From Phaeobacter italicus (GTDB lineage: Bacteria; Pseudomonadota; Alphaproteobacteria; Rhodobacterales; Rhodobacteraceae), in contig NZ_CVRM01000022.1 in NCBI RefSeq assembly GCF_001258055.1, positions 186,001-250,000 on the forward strand: a DNA stretch of 64,000 nt, read 5' to 3'. Below the pieces are notes generated by a model that saw only the letters and a list, made by a program, of their open reading frames with translations, made no database searches and was not told the DNA's origin. This document shows positions 25,770 through 34,958 of the stretch, piece after piece. Both the position numbers and the translations under genes were made by a program. The first letter of the stretch is position 1. Each line of letters opens with the position of its first letter.

Positions 25770-26558
25770 ATGTCTGATAATTCACTTGTTGCGCTTTTCC
25801 TGCCGGCGGACCTGACCGTGCTGAACCTGCTTGTCGCCTTTGCGATTGCGGCGCTGGCCGGCACGGTGAAGGGGATGGTGGGCTTTGCGATGCCAATGAT
25901 CCTGGTGTCGGGGCTCAGTCTGTTTTTGCCCCCCGATATCGCGCTGGCTGGGCTGATCCTGCCGACGCTTGTGACCAATGGGATGCAGGCGCTCCGGCAG
26001 GGGGCGCAAGCTGCCTGGCAGTCGATTTACCGCTTCCGGATCTTCTTGCTGGTTGGCCTCGCGTTCCTTCTTGTCAGCGCGCAACTGGTGCGGATTTTGC
26101 CCGCAGATGTCATGCTGATCCTGATTGGCGCACCTGTAACGCTCTTTGCTGTGCTGCAGCTGTTTGGCATTGCGATCCCCATTTCCCGTGCGACGCGAAG
26201 GGTAGAGGCCACAGTGGCCGCTGTGGCCGGGTTCATTGGTGGGTTTTCTGGTATCTGGGGTCCGCCGACCGTGGCCTATCTCACGGCCCTCGGAACGGAA
26301 AAGCGTGAACAGATGCGGGTCCAAGGGGTCATCTATGGCTTGGGGGCTGTGGCGCTATTGGTCGCACATTTGGGCTCTGGCGTGATGCGGGCGGAAACGG
26401 CTCCGTTTTCGTTTGCCCTGATCCCCCCGGCGATCCTTGGCATGTGGTTTGGTGGAAAACTGCAGGACCGCATCAACCAGGCGACGTTCCGACGGGCCAC
26501 ACTGGTTGTCTTGCTGCTTGCTGGCGCTAACCTGTTGCGACGCGGCCTGATGATGTGA
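25770..26558 (+). CDS. TauE/SafE family membrane transporter
   Basis: A 262-residue polytopic membrane protein with about eight hydrophobic segments. The tandem glycine motifs are FAIAALAGTVKGMVGFAMPMIL near residue 20 and AAVAGFIGGFSGIWGPPTVAYL near 135, which are the two internal repeats of the TauE/SafE (DUF81) family of sulfite or sulfonate exporters. The substrate is not determinable. ATG 25770 has AAGG upstream; an in-frame start at 25650 would add a non-hydrophobic 40-residue extension lying in the promoter region and is rejected. Confidence 0.87.
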   Translation: MSDNSLVALFLPADLTVLNLLVAFAIAALAGTVKGMVGFAMPMILVSGLSLFLPPDIALAGLILPTLVTNGMQALRQGAQAAWQSIYRFRIFLLVGLAFLLVSAQLVRILPADVMLILIGAPVTLFAVLQLFGIAIPISRATRRVEATVAAVAGFIGGFSGIWGPPTVAYLTALGTEKREQMRVQGVIYGLGAVALLVAHLGSGVMRAETAPFSFALIPPAILGMWFGGKLQDRINQATFRRATLVVLLLAGANLLRRGLMM

Positions 26559-26620
26559 GACATCTGCCCTCAGCGCCTACCGTCGGGTGCCACGAGCCCT
26601 GAAAGCAACCGGAGACTGCC

Positions 26621-27520
26621 ATGCTGCAGAGGCTGACAGCCGAAACCATTGCCAGCGCGTCGATCGCTATTGCGCTGCTGGTGCTGGCACTAAAGGCGCT
26701 GGCCTGGTGGATGACCGGATCGATTGCGTTGTTTTCCGACGCGATGGAGTCACTGGTCAATATCGGTGGCGCGATCATGGCCTGGTTTGCAGTGCGGTAT
26801 GCAAACCGTCCTGCTGATGCCGGACACCCCTTTGGGCACCACAAGGCCGAATATTTTTCGGCGGTTCTTGAGGGGATCATGATCATCGTTGCTGCCTTGC
26901 TCATCCTGCATGAGGCGATTGAGGCGCTGCGCGCCCCTGCACCGCTGGTCTGGAGTCCGGTTGGGTTGCTGGTCAATGCGGGTGCGATGGTGGTCAACCT
27001 GCTGTGGGCGCAGGTTCTGATCGTGCGGGGCGGGGCGTTGGCGTCGCCTGCATTGTCTGCCGGAGGCCGCCACCTGATGAGCGATGTCTGGACCTCTGCC
27101 GGGGTTTTGTGCGGGCTCGGCCTTGCGCTGGCGACTGGTTGGCCCTGGCTCGATCCGCTGCTGGCGTTGCTTGTCGCGGTCAATATCCTGCGCGAGGGCT
27201 ACCGTGTGGTGGCCAGTTCGGTCGGCGGGTTGATGGATCAGGCCGCACCGCCCCATGAACGTGCAGAAATTGCCGAAATTATCCACAAGACCGCGCAAGG
27301 CGCATTGCAGGTGCACGGGCTGAAGACCAGGCGGGCAGGGCAGGCCGTTTTTGTGGAATTCCACATGGTTGTGGCAGGCGATATGACAGTGCGGGCATCG
27401 CATGCGATCTGTGACCGAATAGAAGAAGCCATTCGCGCCGCGCTGCCAACGGCCGAGGTCACGATCCACGTGGAACCAGAACACAAACTGGAAGACAGCG
27501 GCATTCGGCCCGGGCAATAA
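26621..27520 (+). CDS. Cation diffusion facilitator (CDF) transporter
   Basis: A 299-residue inner-membrane metal/proton antiporter with six hydrophobic helices and a soluble C-terminal domain. GSIALFSDAMESLVNIGGA holds the TM2 metal site (Asp and Asn), HPFGHHKAEYFSAVLEG the conserved His-rich turn and TM3, and GGRHLMSDVWTSAGV the TM5 His/Asp pair. The C-terminal domain includes VHGLKTRRAGQAVFVEFHMVV. The pattern resembles Zn/Fe/Mn exporters such as FieF; the metal is not assignable. CCGGAGA precedes the ATG. It ends at a strong bidirectional terminator. Confidence 0.92.
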   Translation: MLQRLTAETIASASIAIALLVLALKALAWWMTGSIALFSDAMESLVNIGGAIMAWFAVRYANRPADAGHPFGHHKAEYFSAVLEGIMIIVAALLILHEAIEALRAPAPLVWSPVGLLVNAGAMVVNLLWAQVLIVRGGALASPALSAGGRHLMSDVWTSAGVLCGLGLALATGWPWLDPLLALLVAVNILREGYRVVASSVGGLMDQAAPPHERAEIAEIIHKTAQGALQVHGLKTRRAGQAVFVEFHMVVAGDMTVRASHAICDRIEEAIRAALPTAEVTIHVEPEHKLEDSGIRPGQ

Positions 27521-27537
27521 CGCAGACCCCTGACAGC

Positions 27538-27568
27538 AAAAAAGCCCCGGTGTTGACCGGGGCTTTTT
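27538..27568. terminator. Bidirectional intrinsic terminator
   Basis: A 7-bp GC stem (27544-27550 with 27557-27563) is flanked by six A's and five T's. It separates the convergent CDF gene and pckA. Confidence 0.9.
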
Positions 27569-27586
27569 GTCTTGTGATGTGTGGGC

Positions 27587-29185
27587 TTAGCTGATTGCAG
27601 CCGCCTTCACGTCATCATCGATGTACGGCAGGTACTGTTCAAAGTTGTCCGAGAACATCTGTACCAGCTTTGCAGCCTGCGTGTCATAGGCCGCCTGATC
27701 GTCCCAGGTGCGGCGCGGATCCAGCAGGACCTCGGCAACGCCCGGTACTGTCACGGGAACATCAAAGCCAAAGTTGCCGTCCTTGCGGAATTCGGCCTCT
27801 GCAAGGGAACCATCCAGTGCCGCAGTCAGCAGCGCGCGGGTCGCGCGGATCGGCATACGCGAGCCGATGCCATATGCACCACCGGTCCAGCCGGTGTTGA
27901 CCAGCCAGCAGGTTGCGCCATGTTCCGCGATTTTTTCGCGCAGCAGGTTGCCGTATACTTCCGGGCGGCGCGGCATGAAGGGCGCACCAAAGCAGGTGGA
28001 GAAGGTGGGCTCAGGCTCGGTCACGCCACGCTCGGTGCCTGCCACCTTGGAGGTGAAGCCGGACAGGAAGTGATACATCGCCTGCGCCGGGGTCAGCCGT
28101 GCGATCGGAGGCAGCACCCCAAAGGCATCACATGTCAGCATGATGATGTTCTTGGGATGACCGCCGCGCGCGCTTTCCGAAGCATTGGAGATATAATGCA
28201 GCGGGTAGGCGCAGCGCATGTTTGCGGTCAGGCTGTCGTCGTTGAAATCCAGCTCTTTGGTCTCTGGATCGAACACCATGTTTTCAATCACGGTGCCGAA
28301 CTTGGAGGTGGTGGCGTAGATTTCCGGCTCTGCCTCGGCATTCAGGTTGATGGTCTTGGCGTAGCAGCCGCCTTCAAAGTTGAAGGTGCCGTTGTCGGCC
28401 CAGCCGTGTTCATCGTCACCAATCAGCACGCGATCCGGATCTGCGGACAGGGTGGTCTTGCCGGTGCCGGACAGGCCAAAGAACACGGCGGTGTCGACCG
28501 GGTTGCCCTTGGCATGGTTGGCGGAGCAGTGCATCGGCATGATGCCTTTTTCCGGCAGCAGGTAGTTCAACAGCGAGAAGACGGATTTTTTGTTCTCACC
28601 AGCATATTCCGTGCCGCCGATCAGGATCATCTTGCGATCGAAGTTCATCGCAATCACGGTTTCGCTGCGGCAGTTGTGGCGCTCGGGGTTGGCCTGGAAG
28701 CTGGGGCAGTTGATAACGGTGAAATCTGCAATGAAGTCGTTCAGATCCTCACGGTCCGGACGACGCAGCATGGTGCGAATGAACAGACCGTGCCAGGCCA
28801 GTTCGGTCACCATCCGCACGTTGATCGCATGTGCGGGATCCGCGCCACCGACGAGATCCTGAACGAAATACTCTTTGCCCTGCATATGGGCCAGCATGTC
28901 GTCATAAAGTGCGTCAAAGCCCTCGGGGCTCATCTCGGCGTTGTTTTCCCACCAGATGGTGTCAGCAACACTGGCGGTTTTCACGACATGTTTGTCCTTG
29001 GGGGACCGGCCGGTGAATTTCCCGGTTGTCACCAGGAATGCGCCGCCATTTCCAAGGGTGCCCTCGTCGCGCTTCAGGGCCGCCTCAATCAGGGCGGGCT
29101 CCATGAGGTTATAATAGACGTTACCCAGACCTTCGATACCTTGATCTTCGAGGCGGAAATTCGGGTTTACCCGTCCAGATGCCAT
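27587..29185 (-). CDS. pckA: Phosphoenolpyruvate carboxykinase (ATP)
   Basis: A 532-residue enzyme converting oxaloacetate to PEP with ATP, the entry to gluconeogenesis from organic acids. [21 protein letters not shown], the P-loop [22 protein letters not shown] and [12 protein letters not shown] are the ATP-type PckA signatures, and the C-terminal part carries [15 protein letters not shown] lies nine bases before ATG 29185. It is divergent from chvI across 348 bases, the same arrangement as in rhizobia, where ChvI influences pckA expression; regulation here is inferred from that. Confidence 0.97.
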   Translation of the reverse strand: MASGRVNPNFRLEDQGIEGLGNVYYNLMEPALIEAALKRDEGTLGNGGAFLVTTGKFTGRSPKDKHVVKTASVADTIWWENNAEMSPEGFDALYDDMLAHMQGKEYFVQDLVGGADPAHAINVRMVTELAWHGLFIRTMLRRPDREDLNDFIADFTVINCPSFQANPERHNCRSETVIAMNFDRKMILIGGTEYAGENKKSVFSLLNYLLPEKGIMPMHCSANHAKGNPVDTAVFFGLSGTGKTTLSADPDRVLIGDDEHGWADNGTFNFEGGCYAKTINLNAEAEPEIYATTSKFGTVIENMVFDPETKELDFNDDSLTANMRCAYPLHYISNASESARGGHPKNIIMLTCDAFGVLPPIARLTPAQAMYHFLSGFTSKVAGTERGVTEPEPTFSTCFGAPFMPRRPEVYGNLLREKIAEHGATCWLVNTGWTGGAYGIGSRMPIRATRALLTAALDGSLAEAEFRKDGNFGFDVPVTVPGVAEVLLDPRRTWDDQAAYDTQAAKLVQMFSDNFEQYLPYIDDDVKAAAIS

Positions 29186-29533
29186 TTGTTTCTTCTCCTG
29201 TGTCGACCATTGAAGGCCGCAAACAATAAAGCCGCGCCCTGGGGCATTCGTCGGCTCAACCAGCCGATGAGGGTGGTCTTAACATGACGTTTTGCTGGCT
29301 GAACAGGAGCCTTTGCCGCAGTTAGCGCCATCACGTCGATGTTTAGCGCAACCATTCTTTTTGACGACAATTTGTCGGGCAAGATGTCGGATCGTTCAGC
29401 GCCTGCTAAGGTATTTTTGTCTCAATTGAGGCGAAACTGTGTCGGGAATCTTTGATTGGCATTGATTCGCCGCTGCAGACGGGCGATGAACGTCTAAAAG
29501 ACGCAAAAAATGAGCAGTTAAGGGACCAATCAG
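29186..29533. other. pckA-chvI divergent intergenic region
   Basis: This is 348 bases without a supported gene. It contains the pckA ribosome-binding site at the left, the perfect palindrome CTCAATTGAG at 29421-29430 and the small hairpin CGTCT-AAA-AGACG near 29491-29503 close to the chvI start. No convincing sigma70 promoter pair was found. A 71-codon minus-strand open frame (29167-29382) is judged non-coding. Confidence 0.6.
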
Positions 29534-30235
29534 ATGTCAAAGATTGCATTAGTTGATGATGATCGGAATATCCTGACCTCGGTCTCCATGACGCTTGAGG
29601 CTGAAGGGTTCGAGGTGGAAACCTACAACGACGGACAGGCCGCGCTGGACGCTTTCAACAAAAAGCTGCCCGATATGGCCGTTCTCGACATCAAGATGCC
29701 GCGCATGGATGGCATGGATCTGCTGCAACGCCTGCGCCAGAAAACGCAGATGCCGGTGATCTTCCTGACCTCCAAGGATGATGAAATCGACGAGGTTCTT
29801 GGCCTGCGCATGGGCGCGGATGATTACGTCAAGAAACCATTCTCTCAGCGCCTGCTGGTTGAGCGTATTCGCGCGCTCCTGCGGCGCCAGGAAGCGATCA
29901 GCGGGGATGCGGTCGCAACGACCACGGAAAGCAAGGTCATGGAGCGGGGCAATCTGCGGATGGATCCCTTGCGCCATTCGGTCAGCTGGAAGGGGCAGGA
30001 TGTGTCCCTGACCGTAACCGAATTCCTGCTGCTGCAGGCACTGGCGCAACGCCCCGGTTTCGTCAAAAGCCGCGATCAGCTGATGGATGTGGCCTATGAC
30101 GATCAGGTCTATGTGGATGACCGCACCATCGACAGCCACATCAAGCGCCTGCGCAAGAAAATGCGCAGCGCCGATCCTGAGTTCGCCGCGATTGAGACGC
30201 TTTATGGTATCGGATACCGTTACAATGAAGAGTAA
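29534..30235 (+). CDS. chvI: Response regulator ChvI
   Basis: A 233-residue OmpR-family regulator. The receiver domain opens [14 protein letters not shown] (acidic pocket), has the phosphoacceptor Asp in [13 protein letters not shown] and Thr/Lys in FLTSKDDE and VKKPF. The C-terminal winged helix (about 135-232) contains [35 protein letters not shown] and [11 protein letters not shown]. It pairs with the kinase encoded next and belongs to the conserved ChvG-ChvI system controlling envelope, acid and carbon responses in alphaproteobacteria. TAAGGGA precedes the ATG at about nine bases. Confidence 0.95.
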   Translation: MSKIALVDDDRNILTSVSMTLEAEGFEVETYNDGQAALDAFNKKLPDMAVLDIKMPRMDGMDLLQRLRQKTQMPVIFLTSKDDEIDEVLGLRMGADDYVKKPFSQRLLVERIRALLRRQEAISGDAVATTTESKVMERGNLRMDPLRHSVSWKGQDVSLTVTEFLLLQALAQRPGFVKSRDQLMDVAYDDQVYVDDRTIDSHIKRLRKKMRSADPEFAAIETLYGIGYRYNEE

Positions 30236-30268
30236 GCCGACAGCCCGGATGGGCAGGGAATAACGCCG

Positions 30269-31978
30269 ATGCGCGATGCGGGTATAGGCCGCTCTCAGCG
30301 GGACAATGATGTGGTTCTGGGCGACGATTGGGTCGCGCCGGATCAAGCTGTCACGCCCGAATTGCAGAACAAGCGCGCGCGCCGCGGGGTTTTCTCTTTG
30401 CGAGGCTCGCCCCTGACCCGCAAGATCATTACCCTGAACCTGATTGCCCTCATCATTCTGGTCTCAGGCATCCTCTATCTGAACTCTTCCCGGCAAAGCC
30501 TCGTCTTGCAGCGCGCCGGGGCACTTGCCGCCGAGGCGATGCTGATTTCCGATGTCTTTGAGGCTCAGTTGCCTGAAATTGGCACCGTTAGCCTCGCGGT
30601 TGGGGACGGGATCGACCCGGTAACAACCCTGCAGAACATCAGCCTGCGCTCGGGTGTCGAGGTGTTCGTGTTCGATACGGCCGGAACGTTGATCGCACAG
30701 ACCAAGGGCGTCGAAACCGGTGGTGCACTGGATCTTTTGGGCGAAAAGGGGCAGGCGCCCACGATTATCAGTGATGCCCTGTCAGCGGTCTGGTCGGCTG
30801 TTGGTGGTTTTGTCAAACCTGATCAGGGCGGTGTCAGCACTTCTCTTGAGGACCAGCTGCGCAATATGGTGCAGCCCGCATTGTCCGGCGGCACCGAAGT
30901 GCAGGCCGTTGTGGATACCTCAGGCGGGACCGTTTTTTCGGCGGCAACACCGATCCTGTTTCAGGGAGAGGCAATTGGCGTTGTCACCCTTGCGTCGCCG
31001 ACCGGCGAAATTGATGCTCTTGTTCGCAGTGAACAGGAACAGGTTCTGCAGATGTTCGTCGTGGCCCTGCTGGTGTCTATCGGTCTTAGCCTGGTTTTGG
31101 CCTCTACCATCGCAAATCCATTGGCCGATCTCGCCGCGGCGGCCGAATTGGGACGTGACGGCGATGCCCGCAAATCCAAGCCGGGCCGCATTCGTATTCC
31201 TGACCTGACCGCGCGACCGGATGAGATCGGCCGCCTGAGCCGCGCGCTGCGTGGCATGGTAAAGGCGCTTTACAACCGGATCGACAGCAACGAGCAATTC
31301 GCCGCGGATGTGGCACATGAAATCAAGAACCCGCTCGCTAGCCTGCAATCGGCGGTGGGTACGTTGCGCATGGTCAAGCGAGAAGATCAGCGTGACAAGC
31401 TGCTCGACGTGATCGAGCATGACGTTCGCCGACTGGACCGTTTGGTCAGTGACATCTCCAATGCCTCGCGCCTGGATGCAGAACTGGTCAAGGAAGAAGA
31501 AGAAACCTTTGACCTGCTGAACATGCTCGGCAACCTCAATCAGTTTCTGGGCGAGGATGCGCGCGGCAAAGGCATCGACTATATCACTGACCTCCCCAAG
31601 ACGCCGATCGATATCCAGGGCCTTGAGGCCCGGCTTGCTCAGGTCTTTGTGAACCTCATCACCAACGCAATTTCCTTCTGCGAAGAAGGCGATGCAATCC
31701 GGGTCTGGGCACGTCGGCGTGACAACCGGGTGCTCGTCGTGGTGGAAGACACTGGCCCAGGTATCCCCGAACAGGCCCTGAGCAAGGTTTTCAAGCGGTT
31801 TTATTCCCAGCGCCCGGTAGAGCATTTTGGCAATAACTCCGGCCTTGGTCTGGCGATCTCCAAGCAGATCGTTGAGGCCCATGGCGGTGTCATCTGGGCT
31901 GAGAACATTCGCCCGACTGAGGCAGATATCACCTCTGAACCTCTGGGCGCCCGTTTCGTGGTCGGCCTGCCGATCTGA
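30269..31978 (+). CDS. chvG: Sensor histidine kinase ChvG
   Basis: A 569-residue membrane kinase. A 45-residue cytoplasmic N-terminus is followed by TM1 (NLIALIILVSGILYL, about 51-67), a periplasmic domain of about 185 residues, TM2 (FVVALLVSIGLSLVLAS, about 263-279) and HAMP. The dimerisation/phosphoacceptor motif is FAADVAHEIKNPLASLQS, and the ATPase has FVNLITNAISF (N box), VVEDTGPGIP (G1), FKRFYSQRP and NNSGLGLAISKQI (G2). All catalytic boxes are intact. In rhizobia the periplasmic ExoR protein restrains this kinase; no exoR is seen here. It ends three bases before hprK, suggesting a chvIG-hprK-rapZ-EIIA-HPr transcript. Confidence 0.94.
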   Translation: MRDAGIGRSQRDNDVVLGDDWVAPDQAVTPELQNKRARRGVFSLRGSPLTRKIITLNLIALIILVSGILYLNSSRQSLVLQRAGALAAEAMLISDVFEAQLPEIGTVSLAVGDGIDPVTTLQNISLRSGVEVFVFDTAGTLIAQTKGVETGGALDLLGEKGQAPTIISDALSAVWSAVGGFVKPDQGGVSTSLEDQLRNMVQPALSGGTEVQAVVDTSGGTVFSAATPILFQGEAIGVVTLASPTGEIDALVRSEQEQVLQMFVVALLVSIGLSLVLASTIANPLADLAAAAELGRDGDARKSKPGRIRIPDLTARPDEIGRLSRALRGMVKALYNRIDSNEQFAADVAHEIKNPLASLQSAVGTLRMVKREDQRDKLLDVIEHDVRRLDRLVSDISNASRLDAELVKEEEETFDLLNMLGNLNQFLGEDARGKGIDYITDLPKTPIDIQGLEARLAQVFVNLITNAISFCEEGDAIRVWARRRDNRVLVVVEDTGPGIPEQALSKVFKRFYSQRPVEHFGNNSGLGLAISKQIVEAHGGVIWAENIRPTEADITSEPLGARFVVGLPI

Positions 31979-31981
31979 TCC

Positions 31982-32425
31982 ATGACAGATGAAACGACCT
32001 GCCAGATTCATGCCAGCTGTGTGGATGTGGCAGGGCGCGGTCTCTTGATCACCGGGGCGTCCGGCAGCGGAAAATCGGCGCTTGCGCTTTCACTCATCGC
32101 GCTTGGTGCGCGTTTGGTTGCGGACGACCAGGTCTGCCTCAACGCCGAGAGTGGCTCGCTGGTGGCGCGACGGCCCGCGACGCTACCGCCATTGATCGAA
32201 GCGCGCGGCATAGGGTTGTTGCAGGCCGCTACCGTGGCGCATAGCCGCGTTGCGGCTGTGGTGGATATGGACGCGCTTGAAACAGATCGTTTGCCCCACC
32301 ACCTGAGCACTATGTTTCTAGGGTGTAAAATACGACGGTTTCGACGGGTGGATGGCCCACAGTTTGCCCCGGCGCTGCTGCTGGCCTTGAAGAACGGAGC
32401 ACATGATGCAGATGCCCGGATCTGA
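31982..32425 (+). CDS. hprK: HPr kinase/phosphorylase, short alphaproteobacterial form
   Basis: A 147-residue protein corresponding only to the C-terminal catalytic domain of HprK (the Firmicute protein is about 310 residues). The P-loop GASGSGKS is at 25-32, the Asp pair LVADDQVCL at 46-54 and the second motif EARGIGLL at 73-80. It phosphorylates HPr on serine; the HPr encoded 1.3 kb downstream has the matching Ser46. The 3' end overlaps rapZ by 23 bases. This short form, placed beside chvGI, is usual in alphaproteobacteria and feeds a regulatory rather than a sugar-transport PTS. Confidence 0.93.
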   Translation: MTDETTCQIHASCVDVAGRGLLITGASGSGKSALALSLIALGARLVADDQVCLNAESGSLVARRPATLPPLIEARGIGLLQAATVAHSRVAAVVDMDALETDRLPHHLSTMFLGCKIRRFRRVDGPQFAPALLLALKNGAHDADARI

Positions 32426-33287
32426 TAGCGAAATTCCGGTTGTTCTGGTGACGGGCCCATCGGGTGCGGGCAGGACAACAGCGATCAACGTGCTGGAGGA
32501 TCTCGGGTTCGAAGCGATTGATAATCTGCCGCTTCGGTTGTTGCCTGATCTCGTTGAGGCAAACAGCCTGAGCCGCCCAATGGCGCTTGGCCTTGATAGC
32601 CGCAACAGAGATTTTTCTCCCGCGGCACTTCTGGATGTCATCGACCGGCTTTCGGGTCAGAAGAACCTCGCGCTCAATGTGTTGTATCTGGATGCAGACC
32701 CGGATGTTTTGTTGCGGCGCTATTCAGAGACCCGGCGGCGCCACCCGATGTCCCCTGCGGAAGACCCGGAAATTGGGGTGACGCGGGAGCTGGACCTGAT
32801 GGCCCCGATCCGTGACCGGGCGGATTTCCTGCTGGATACCTCCGAGATGAATGTTCATCAGCTGAAGGCGGAAATCGAACGGCAATTCGCCCCCGGCGGG
32901 CGGGCCCTGGCCGTGTCGGTCCAGAGTTTTTCCTACAAGCGCGGGGTGCCGCGCAGCATCGACATGGTGTTTGACTGCCGGTTCCTGGCCAATCCCTACT
33001 GGGACGCAGACCTACGCAGTCTTAATGGACGTGACCGGGCGGTGCAGGACTATGTCGGACAGGATGCCCGGTTTCAGCCATTTTATGACCGCGTGCTGGA
33101 TTTGGTCCGGTTGCTGTTGCCTGCCTATCGCGAAGAGGGTAAATCGCATCTCTCCATTGCATTTGGGTGCACCGGAGGACAGCACAGGTCGGTCACATTG
33201 GCAGAAAGACTTGCCAGTGATCTTGCAGAAGACGGGCAGCAGGTGTCAATTAGACACCGCGAGCTGCATGGCCAGCGGCAGAAGTGA
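32403..33287 (+). CDS. rapZ: RapZ/YvcJ family nucleotide-binding protein
   Basis: A 294-residue P-loop protein. [20 protein letters not shown] (15-34) is the Walker A region with Arg in place of the usual Lys (GAGRT rather than GKS/T). [18 protein letters not shown] and the C-terminal [17 protein letters not shown] are family hallmarks. In E. coli RapZ guides RNase E to the sRNA GlmZ, linking glucosamine-6-phosphate supply to envelope synthesis; whether that holds here is unknown. It overlaps hprK by 23 bases and lies ten bases before the EIIA gene. A second ATG directly follows the first. Confidence 0.93.
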   Translation: MMQMPGSDSEIPVVLVTGPSGAGRTTAINVLEDLGFEAIDNLPLRLLPDLVEANSLSRPMALGLDSRNRDFSPAALLDVIDRLSGQKNLALNVLYLDADPDVLLRRYSETRRRHPMSPAEDPEIGVTRELDLMAPIRDRADFLLDTSEMNVHQLKAEIERQFAPGGRALAVSVQSFSYKRGVPRSIDMVFDCRFLANPYWDADLRSLNGRDRAVQDYVGQDARFQPFYDRVLDLVRLLLPAYREEGKSHLSIAFGCTGGQHRSVTLAERLASDLAEDGQQVSIRHRELHGQRQK

Positions 33288-33296
33288 GGGACCGGC

Positions 33297-33704
33297 TTGA
33301 TCGGAATCGTTATCGTTGCACATGGTGGTTTGGCCAAGGAATACCTGGCCGCTGTAGAGCACGTGGTTGGCCCTCAGGTCTGTCTTGAGGCGATCGCCAT
33401 CGGGCCCGAAGACGACCGCGACGCAAAACAGCGTGAAATCTGCCGTGCCGCAGACACCGTCGACAGCGGCGATGGCGTCGTTGTGGTGACTGATCTGTTT
33501 GGCGGATCTCCGTCCAATCTCAGCCTTATGGCCTGCACCCCTGCAAACCGGCGCATCCTGTACGGGGCGAACCTGCCCATGCTGATCAAGCTGGCGAAAT
33601 CCCGCCATCTGCCTGTGGCAGAGGCGGTGCGTCACGCGATGGAAGCAGGACGCAAGTACATCAACGCCCAAAATATCAACCCCGAAGGGGAGCAAGCGCA
33701 TTAA
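33297..33704 (+). CDS. PTS EIIA component of the mannose type
   Basis: A 135-residue cytosolic EIIA(Man) domain. The phosphorylatable His9 sits in GIVIVAHGGLAKEYL; VVVVTDLFGGSPSNLSL is the conserved middle motif. The start is TTG 33297, with TGAGGGA upstream. No EIIB/C/D permease genes are nearby, so it is likely a regulatory phosphoacceptor downstream of HPr, as in other alphaproteobacteria. The HPr gene begins at the next base after its stop. Confidence 0.92.
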   Translation: MIGIVIVAHGGLAKEYLAAVEHVVGPQVCLEAIAIGPEDDRDAKQREICRAADTVDSGDGVVVVTDLFGGSPSNLSLMACTPANRRILYGANLPMLIKLAKSRHLPVAEAVRHAMEAGRKYINAQNINPEGEQAH

Positions 33705-33974
33705 ATGGTTCAGAAAACTCTGAAAATCATCAACGAAAAAGGCCTGCACGCGCGGGCATCGGCGAAATTGGTCGAAGTGGTCGAAGGCTTTGATGCCACG
33801 GCAGAGGTCTCGCGCGATGGATTGTCGGCATCGGGCGACAGCATCATGGGGCTTTTGATGTTGGCAGCCTCCAAGGGAACGACTATTGACGTCACGACTT
33901 CGGGACCGGATGCAGAGGCGCTGGCTTCAGCTCTTGACGCATTGGTCGCCGATAAGTTCGGTGAAGGATACTGA
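33705..33974 (+). CDS. ptsH: HPr phosphocarrier protein
   Basis: An 89-residue HPr. His15 in EKGLHARASA is the site phosphorylated by enzyme I, and Ser46 in SGDSIMGLLML is the site for HprK, so both control points are kept. ATG 33705 directly abuts the EIIA stop, and the purine-rich GAAGGGGAG before it is a good ribosome-binding site. The presence of short HprK, EIIA and HPr without sugar permease points to a signalling PTS that reports PEP and ATP status, next to pckA and ChvGI. Confidence 0.95.
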   Translation: MVQKTLKIINEKGLHARASAKLVEVVEGFDATAEVSRDGLSASGDSIMGLLMLAASKGTTIDVTTSGPDAEALASALDALVADKFGEGY

Positions 33975-34008
33975 ACCGGCTGGAACGAGACGACACAGGA
34001 CTGAGCCC

Positions 34009-34899
34009 TTGGTGGAAACGGCGCATGAACAGGATACTGGTGGCAAGCCAGAGGCTGCAGAGACCGGCGAGATTTATGATCGCCGCACGCTGACCTATGC
34101 CAACTCCTTTGATGATCGCTGGACCTCGCTGGCCATCCGGGCGATCGAATGGTGCACCGGCAAGCTGAAGATCCTGCGGATGGTGCGTAAGTTCGAGCGC
34201 AACAATGCAGAGTATCGTGGCCAGAAATTCTGGCGCGGCGCGTTGAACGTGATGGGTATCGATCTCGTCACGCCGCAAGAGCAGATCGCTCGCATCCCGA
34301 CCGAGGGGCCGGTTGTCGTTGTGGCAAACCATCCGCACGGCATGGTTGATGGCATGATCTTTGCGGATCTGATCGGCAGAGTGCGGCAGGATTACCGGAT
34401 CCTGACACGTTCCGTTCTGACCGGTCTGGACGAGGCTGCGACCTCTTTCATGATTCCGGTGCCCTTTCCTCATGATCCTGACGCGCAGCGCAAGATGGTC
34501 GAGATGCGCGGCAAAGCGATGGCCTACCTCAAAGAGGGCGGCGTTGTCGCATTGTTCCCCTCGGGTGTTGTGATGTCATCCGACAGCTGGTTTGGTCCGG
34601 CGGTGGAACGTGAATGGAATGTCTTCACCGCTCAGCTGATCCGTCGCTCCGGTGCGCGTGTGGTGCCGATCTATTTCCCCGGCAGCAACTCTCGCTGGTA
34701 TCAGATCGCCAACCGGATCTCGCCCATTCTGCGACAGGGGCTTCTCCTGCATGAGATTGTCCGTTCGTGCAACAAACCGCAGGCACCTGTGGTTGGTGAA
34801 CCGCTGACAGATGAGCAGATGGAGCAGCTGCACAGTGACCCACGTGGTTTCATGGCCTGGCTTCGCGAACATACGCTGAACCTCGGCAAATCGGCCTGA
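34009..34899 (+). CDS. 1-acyl-sn-glycerol-3-phosphate acyltransferase-like (PlsC-type) protein
   Basis: A protein of about 296 residues with the PlsC/LPLAT signature: VVVVANHPHGMVDGMIFADL (NHxxxxD block 1), followed by FPSGVVMSS (FPEG-like block 3, here FPSG) and ARVVPIYFPGSN (block 4). It transfers an acyl chain to a lysophospholipid or an ornithine-lipid precursor; the acceptor is not evident. No ATG suits: TTG 34009 has AGGA eight bases upstream and is taken as start, with GTG 34012 as alternative. It follows HPr by 34 bases and ends at a strong terminator, closing the chvI transcript. Confidence 0.85.
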   Translation: MVETAHEQDTGGKPEAAETGEIYDRRTLTYANSFDDRWTSLAIRAIEWCTGKLKILRMVRKFERNNAEYRGQKFWRGALNVMGIDLVTPQEQIARIPTEGPVVVVANHPHGMVDGMIFADLIGRVRQDYRILTRSVLTGLDEAATSFMIPVPFPHDPDAQRKMVEMRGKAMAYLKEGGVVALFPSGVVMSSDSWFGPAVEREWNVFTAQLIRRSGARVVPIYFPGSNSRWYQIANRISPILRQGLLLHEIVRSCNKPQAPVVGEPLTDEQMEQLHSDPRGFMAWLREHTLNLGKSA

Positions 34900-34919
34900 T
34901 TGGTCAAACCCCGGAATAG

Positions 34920-34946
34920 AAACGGCGCCCCCTGGGCGCCGTTTTT
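34920..34946. terminator. Intrinsic terminator
   Basis: A 10-bp stem AAACGGCGCC/GGCGCCGTTT (34920-34929 with 34935-34944) is followed by T's. It separates the convergent acyltransferase and 3-hydroxybutyryl-CoA dehydrogenase genes. Confidence 0.9.
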
Positions 34947-34958
34947 CGTTTGGACCAT

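Noticed and set aside
29167-29382. A 71-codon minus-strand frame upstream of and overlapping pckA.
   Set aside because: Overlaps the pckA ribosome-binding site and start in another frame, with no motif and no convincing start signal.
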